Source: an uncultured Verrucomicrobiota bacterium (GTDB lineage: Bacteria; Verrucomicrobiota; Verrucomicrobiia; Methylacidiphilales; Verrucolacustridaceae). From it: a DNA stretch of 11,106 bases. The stretch spans positions 1 to 11,106 of the forward strand of contig CAIVGD010000392.1 in assembly GCA_903905395.1 (NCBI GenBank). Direction: 5' to 3'. Both the position numbers and the translations under genes were made by a program. The notes below the pieces were generated by a model. The model was not told the origin of the DNA and made no database searches. It worked only from the letters and a program-made list of their open reading frames with translations. Below, piece after piece: positions 7,175 through 11,106 of the stretch (the stretch's first letter is position 1; the number at the start of each line of letters is the position of its first letter).

Positions 7175-8221
7175 ATGGAGGAGGGAGATACCAGTGGCGA
7201 GCGGGCATCACGCCCACAGATGGCTGAAGAGATACACGTGCTTCCCTCTTGCGTGGACACCTCATCGCCGGATGGGATGGCCCGCAAAGTGGGAGTTTCC
7301 ACCGGATTTTGGTCCAGCGATTTGAGTTATGCCCATGCCGCGATTGCGGTTTTTGGCGCGATCCTTGCCGGTTGGGCATTGCAATTCGCACGTGGTGGAG
7401 GGGCCCTCGTCCCGCCGGAGTGGCCGGTCAACGCGATTTTCCTCGGGCTTTTCCTTGGTTGGCTGCTCCTGCTTTCTCAATCCAACGGCCGGGTCGTGGC
7501 GTGGCTCGGTGGAGTTCCTTTCGGATTGTTTTCGATGCTGGGAGTGGGATGCCTCAGTGCCGCCGGGGGCATCATCCCGCAGACTGCGGAGCAGGCAGCG
7601 GGTTGGGTCCGTTTCTGCGGGCTCGACCATATCTTCAACGGCGCGCCCTTTGCCGTAGCCATGCTCCTTTTGTTGACGAACCTCGCCTTGGCCACGTTTC
7701 GCCGTGTCCGACAGCACGGCGCACAGGAGTGGTTTTTTTCGCTAAACCATGCCGGGCTTTGGATTACCCTCGCTGCCGCGATGTTCGGCTCGGGCGACAT
7801 GATCCGCGCGCGCATGATTTTGGTCGAAGGCCAGGCCGAAGCCATGGTGGTCGATGCCGCAGGCCGGCACGGCTACCTTCCATTTGGGCTTTTTCTCCAG
7901 CGCTTCTACGTCGAGGCGTATCCGGAAGAAGGAGGACGGCCTGGCGCACCGAAACGCTTCGCGGCCGAAGTGACCGTCCTGCGCCCCGACCAACGTTTTG
8001 ATGACGTTCGTATTGAGGTAAATCACCCCCTCCGGCGTGATGGGTGGACATTATATTTGACCAACTACGATCTCTCCCCGAACGGCCAGACCGACCAGTG
8101 CATGATCGAGGCGGTGCGCGATCCTTGGCTACCGGCCGTTTACGCCGGGATTTTTCTCATGTTGGGAGGAGCGGTGGCCATGCTGTTCCGCTACCCGTTG
8201 GATTCCCGCCTGTCGCCATGA
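7175..8221 (+). CDS. resB: ResB/CcsB-like System II cytochrome c biogenesis protein
   Basis: This encodes 348 residues from the ATG one base after the nrfA stop. Four N-terminal and central membrane segments (about 53-72, 87-101, 106-134, 155-176) are followed by another near 194-206, a periplasmic stretch and a final segment near 320-339. The block FGSGDMIRARMILVEGQ, the conserved-looking histidines at 192 (NHAGLW) and 284 (VNHPLRRDGW) and DGWTLYLTNYD are ResB-like. With CcsA it forms the complex that exports haem, keeps it reduced and attaches it to CxxCH motifs. In Wolinella a fused CcsB-CcsA protein, NrfI, sits in the nrf operon and serves the CxxCK haem of NrfA; here the two halves are separate. 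Later starts at 7220 or 7277 are possible, because the first 45 residues are polar and unlike the family. The stop overlaps the next gene by ATGA. Confidence 0.85.
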   Translation: MEEGDTSGERASRPQMAEEIHVLPSCVDTSSPDGMARKVGVSTGFWSSDLSYAHAAIAVFGAILAGWALQFARGGGALVPPEWPVNAIFLGLFLGWLLLLSQSNGRVVAWLGGVPFGLFSMLGVGCLSAAGGIIPQTAEQAAGWVRFCGLDHIFNGAPFAVAMLLLLTNLALATFRRVRQHGAQEWFFSLNHAGLWITLAAAMFGSGDMIRARMILVEGQAEAMVVDAAGRHGYLPFGLFLQRFYVEAYPEEGGRPGAPKRFAAEVTVLRPDQRFDDVRIEVNHPLRRDGWTLYLTNYDLSPNGQTDQCMIEAVRDPWLPAVYAGIFLMLGGAVAMLFRYPLDSRLSP

Positions 8222-8982
8222 ACGCATATTTTCCCGAATTTGCTTTCGCCGCAATCGCCTGCTGGGGGATCGGTTTGCTGGTCCGTCGCTGGTTCCGTCC
8301 GAGGGCCGGGCTTGGGCTCTATCTGGCCGGCAGCGTGATCCTCGCCGTTTACGCGCTACTTCTTTGGCGGCAGCTCGCACGTCCGCCTCTGCGCACGCTG
8401 GGAGAAACGCGTCTCTGGTATGCGATACTTCTGCCGGCGGTCTCCTGCGGCGTGGCCCTCCGCTGGAAACTCGCTTGGCCGATGATTTACGGAGCGGCGA
8501 TGGCGGTGATTTTTCTCGGGATCAATCTCGCCCGTCCCGAGGCGTTCGACAAAACCTTGATGCCAGCACTCCAGAGCCCGTGGTTTATCCCGCACGTCAT
8601 AGTATATATCCTTGCCTACGCGTTTCTGACCGCCTCCGCTCTGGGCGCGGCACGATTTTTTCTTAGCCGCGAAGACACCATGCCTGCATGCGACCGCGCG
8701 GTCTGGCTCGGGCTCGCATTCCTGATGATGGGACTTCTCTTCGGCGCACTCTGGGCCAAGGAAGCGTGGGGGCATTATTGGACATGGGATCCGAAGGAAA
8801 CGTGGGCGTTCCTCACCTGGGCGATTTATCTGGCCTACATCCACATTCGGCTGCGTCACGCTCAGGCTCGGAGGTTCGCTGCCGCGTTCCTGCTCGCAGC
8901 CGTAATCATCCTGGGAACCTGTTGGTTTGGTATGAATTATTTACCCTCGGCCAAAACCAGTGTGCATACGTACACGGACTGA
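8218..8982 (+). CDS. ccsA: CcsA-type cytochrome c haem lyase subunit
   Basis: This encodes 254 residues with about eight membrane segments. The tryptophan-rich haem-handling loop is clear at residues 184-196 (WGHYWTWDPKETW). Candidate haem-ligand histidines flank it: His126 in PWFIPHVIVYI and His250 in the C-terminal SVHTYTD, equivalent to the HSYG-type ending of CcsA proteins. The ATG overlaps the stop of the ResB-like gene (ATGA), so the pair is probably translationally coupled and produced together. It is expected in the cytoplasmic membrane, delivering haem to apocytochromes such as NrfH and NrfA. The length is near the short end for CcsA, and the WWD-type loop separates it from unrelated membrane proteins. 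CcmC of System I has a similar loop, but the ResB partner points to System II. Confidence 0.92.
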   Translation: MNAYFPEFAFAAIACWGIGLLVRRWFRPRAGLGLYLAGSVILAVYALLLWRQLARPPLRTLGETRLWYAILLPAVSCGVALRWKLAWPMIYGAAMAVIFLGINLARPEAFDKTLMPALQSPWFIPHVIVYILAYAFLTASALGAARFFLSREDTMPACDRAVWLGLAFLMMGLLFGALWAKEAWGHYWTWDPKETWAFLTWAIYLAYIHIRLRHAQARRFAAAFLLAAVIILGTCWFGMNYLPSAKTSVHTYTD

Positions 8983-9322
8983 TAATCCGTCACCAAACAT
9001 AGCGGGCGCAGTTCATGTTCCACTGTTCTTGAATCTCCGTCCGCACGCGTCTTCTTGTTCGTCGTAAATGAGCGGCATCTCATTTTTTATATGGAGCAGA
9101 GCAGGGGAGCGTGGGAGAATGACATCATGGCAAGGAGGATAAAAGGCGGGCTGTGGCAGACGGACAATAAGGGCGCCCAAGTTTTGTGCTAACAGGAAAT
9201 CTTTTATTGGGGGAAGTTCATTTTTGTGGAGCTCGGAGCTGCACCGCCTCTGGTTGCGCTCAAAACAACAATCAAAGGACGGCGCGTGGCCGGAGTCTCC
9301 CACGGATCAGAGAAAACCAGTG
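8983..9322 (+). other. Intergenic region between ccsA and the HyfB-like gene
   Basis: About 340 bp with no gene I can support. It contains the terminator-like hairpin at 9066-9090. Beyond that lies a purine-rich AAGGAGG at 9132-9138 that precedes no credible coding frame. An AT-rich piece near 9180-9210 may hold the promoter of the next gene, but no clear -35/-10 pair can be named. A minus-strand frame of 96 codons across 9013-9303 has no recognisable motifs. Confidence 0.5.
9066..9090 (+). terminator. Likely intrinsic terminator of the nrfHA-resB-ccsA operon
   Basis: AAATGAG (9066-9072) and CTCATTT (9079-9085) form a perfect 7-bp stem with a 6-nt loop. A run of six T (9083-9088) overlaps the stem end and continues as TTATAT. 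It lies 84 nt after the ccsA stop. The stem is poor in G and C, so termination strength is uncertain. Confidence 0.5.
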
Positions 9323-11106
9323 ATGCTCGGCCCCATCCTTTTGTTGGCGGCCGTTTTGCTTGTAACCAGCGTTATTTTCGGTCGCTTTGTCCCTCGATTG
9401 TGGGCGGGAGCTGTTGTCCTTGGCGGAGCGCTGGTGGCGGTGGCGGCGGTTTCCGTGCTGGCCGGTGGAGCGGACTGGGACTGGCGGAGCGGAATTCCGG
9501 TGGGTGGCGAGCCTCTGCATTTACGCTTGGACGGGATCAGCGCGGTTTTTCTGGCACTGCTCGGCGTCGTGGGTTCCGCGGGGGCGGTCTATGCCTGCGA
9601 ATACTGGACGGATGCCGACCATCCCCGATCCGCCCGCGAAGGGCGCCTTTGGTGGAGTGTCATGCTGATCTGCATCGGAATCGTCCTTCTTTCAGCGAAC
9701 GGCTTGCAGTTTCTCATCGGGTGGGAACTCTTCGCCATCAGTGCGTTTTTTTTAATCACGCTCGACCGGCAGCGTCGTGAGGTCCGGGAAACCGGCTGGC
9801 TCTACTTGGCGGCGTCGCACACTTCGACACTTTGTCTTTTTGCGTTTTTTGCAATCTTGGCGACCTGCACGGGGAGCTGGGAACTCGGGCCGTTCCACGA
9901 TCGGCCCGAGCTAGCCCCGCTGTTCTGGCTCGCACTTTTTGCCTTCGGCTTGAAGGCCGGTTTGTTTCCCCTGCATATCTGGTTGCCTTCGGCGCATGCC
10001 AACGCGCCGAGCCATGTCTCGGCGATTCTTTCAGGGGTGGCCCTGAAAATGGGGATCTACGGGATCGTGCGGTTCAGTGGCTGGTTGCCTATGCCCTCGG
10101 GGGCAGGGTGGACGGTGGCGGCGCTAGGGGTGCTGAGCGCAGTCCTCGGCGTGGCCTTTGCCTTAGGGCAACACGACATCAAGCGTCTGCTGGCCTACCA
10201 TAGTGTGGAAAACATAGGGATCATCCTGATCGGGGTGGGATTCGCGATGGTCGCCGTTGAGCACGGGCAGGCGGCGTGGGGGCGGCTGGTCATGGCGGGC
10301 GGTCTTTTGCATGTTTGGAACCACGGGCTTTTTAAATCTTTGCTCTTTTTCGGGGCGGGGTCCGTTCTGCATGCGACCGGCACGCGGGAGATGAGCCGCT
10401 TGGGCGGGCTTTGGCGTTCAATGCCCTGGACCGCAGGATTCTTCGCTCTCGGTGCTGTGGCCATCTCCGGGTTGCCGCCGCTCAATGGATTTGTGAGCGA
10501 ATGGCTTGTTTATCTCGGTCTGTTTGATGTGGCACTCAACAAGGGATCTTCGGCCTGGGCCGCAATTCCTGCGGCGATCTTTCTCGGAATGACCGGAGCC
10601 ATGGCGCTGGCCTGTTTTGTAAAAGTCTGCGGGGTGGTATTTCTCGGGGCCCCACGTTCGGAAGCGGCGGCGCGGAGCCACGAGTGTGGTCCGAGAATGC
10701 GGGGAGCGATGGGGGTTCTGGCCGTGGCGTGTGTCGCCATCGGCTTGGCTCCCGCACTCTTCTGGCCTTCCATCGCACGGGCGGTGGGGGCGTGGCAACC
10801 GGCATGGGCTGGCACGCAAATGCCGGCCCCGCTGGCCACCCTTGGAAATTTTCACATCGCGCTGGCCACGCTTTGCGCAGTAGCGGCCTGGGGACTTTGG
10901 CGGCTGACCCGAAAGCAGGGAATGGTCCGCGCGCTCACCTGGGATTGCGCATTTGCAACGCCATCAGCCCGCATGCAATACACGGCGGGTTCGTTTGCCG
11001 GAATCATCACCGAATGGTTTGCGTGGATATTGAATCCCATAAAACATGGGCGTAGATCCGAAGATTTTTTTCCGAACGAAGCCGCGTGGGGAGAGCACAC
11101 GCCCGA
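9323..11106 (+). CDS. hyfB: HyfB/HycC-like proton-translocating membrane subunit, 3' end beyond the window
   Basis: The frame from ATG 9323 stays open to the window end (594 codons). It belongs to the Mrp antiporter / NuoL superfamily. Visible landmarks are Glu135 in GWELFAIS, Lys211 in FGLKAGLFPLHIWLP, the following SAHANAPSHVSAILSG, a KRLLAYHSVENIGI block, WNHGLFKSLLFFGAGS and SGLPPLNGFVSEW. The HSVENIGI form, and the late WDCAFATPSARMQYTAGSFA block after the last core helices, are typical of HyfB/HycC subunits of group 4 hydrogenases and hydrogenase-like complexes, not of NuoL. Such subunits pump protons or sodium in an ion-translocating membrane complex. Partner genes should follow to the right and cannot be seen. 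GTG at 9320 is an alternative start; the ribosome binding site is weak. Whether the complex contains a true hydrogenase cannot be told from here. Confidence 0.9.
   Translation, partial: MLGPILLLAAVLLVTSVIFGRFVPRLWAGAVVLGGALVAVAAVSVLAGGADWDWRSGIPVGGEPLHLRLDGISAVFLALLGVVGSAGAVYACEYWTDADHPRSAREGRLWWSVMLICIGIVLLSANGLQFLIGWELFAISAFFLITLDRQRREVRETGWLYLAASHTSTLCLFAFFAILATCTGSWELGPFHDRPELAPLFWLALFAFGLKAGLFPLHIWLPSAHANAPSHVSAILSGVALKMGIYGIVRFSGWLPMPSGAGWTVAALGVLSAVLGVAFALGQHDIKRLLAYHSVENIGIILIGVGFAMVAVEHGQAAWGRLVMAGGLLHVWNHGLFKSLLFFGAGSVLHATGTREMSRLGGLWRSMPWTAGFFALGAVAISGLPPLNGFVSEWLVYLGLFDVALNKGSSAWAAIPAAIFLGMTGAMALACFVKVCGVVFLGAPRSEAAARSHECGPRMRGAMGVLAVACVAIGLAPALFWPSIARAVGAWQPAWAGTQMPAPLATLGNFHIALATLCAVAAWGLWRLTRKQGMVRALTWDCAFATPSARMQYTAGSFAGIITEWFAWILNPIKHGRRSEDFFPNEAAWGEHTP

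Noticed and set aside
6648..7325. Plus-strand frame of 225 codons overlapping the end of nrfA
   Set aside because: Arginine- and histidine-rich shadow frame of nrfA and the ResB-like gene, with no family pattern.
9127..9192. Tiny plus-strand frame (MARRIKGGLW..., 21 codons) over AAGGAGG
   Set aside because: The AAGGAGG lies inside the frame and not before it, and there is no independent sign of translation.
9013..9303. Minus-strand 96-codon frame between ccsA and the HyfB-like gene
   Set aside because: It depends on a GTG start, shows no motifs, and crosses the terminator-like hairpin; no support beyond an open frame.
1..11106. Insertion sequences, CRISPR arrays, tRNA or rRNA genes, phage genes
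   Set aside because: No transposase motifs, regularly spaced repeats, tRNA-like cloverleaf or conserved rRNA segments were noticed on either strand.

Overview
The window looks like chromosomal DNA from an anaerobic or facultatively anaerobic member of the PVC group, probably Verrucomicrobiota or Planctomycetota. The main reason is the DUF1549/DUF1553 plus DUF1501 gene pair at the left end, a signature of those phyla. An anaerobe-type hybrid cluster protein and a cytochrome c nitrite reductase operon with System II (Ccs) cytochrome maturation fit this. The phylum is inferred from gene content only; no rRNA or other marker gene is present.

Layout. Positions 1-2484 (minus strand) hold a secreted DUF1501 protein, cut off by the window edge, preceded by a DUF1549/DUF1553 protein. 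The latter's apparent signal peptide lies upstream of any ATG, GTG or TTG in its frame. Positions 2580-4232 (minus) hold hcp, the hybrid cluster protein (hydroxylamine/NO reductase), with every cluster ligand expected from the family. Positions 4233-5043 form a roughly 0.8 kb divergent region. It contains inverted repeats in the hcp leader, a frameshifted remnant resembling the NO-related membrane protein NnrS, and a dyad plus a good sigma70-type promoter facing right. Positions 5044-8982 (plus) are a tight four-gene operon: nrfH (tetraheme quinol dehydrogenase), nrfA (pentaheme ammonia-forming nitrite reductase with the CxxCK active-site heme), a ResB/CcsB protein and a CcsA protein. A hairpin with a T-run follows the operon. 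After a 340-bp gap, position 9323 starts a HyfB/HycC-type proton-translocating subunit that runs off the right edge.

How the genes fit together. NrfH passes electrons from menaquinol to NrfA, which reduces nitrite to ammonium. CcsB and CcsA together form the haem export and ligation machinery that matures these multihaem cytochromes. Hcp, transcribed divergently, removes the NO or hydroxylamine that accompanies nitrite reduction. The NnrS-like relic suggests the locus once carried a further NO-related gene. The HyfB-like gene probably begins a separate energy-conserving membrane complex beyond the window. No tRNA, rRNA, CRISPR array, insertion sequence or obvious attachment site was seen. I do not see a clearly undescribed system: most of the window is a recognisable nitrite-ammonification and NO-defence locus with a few oddities.
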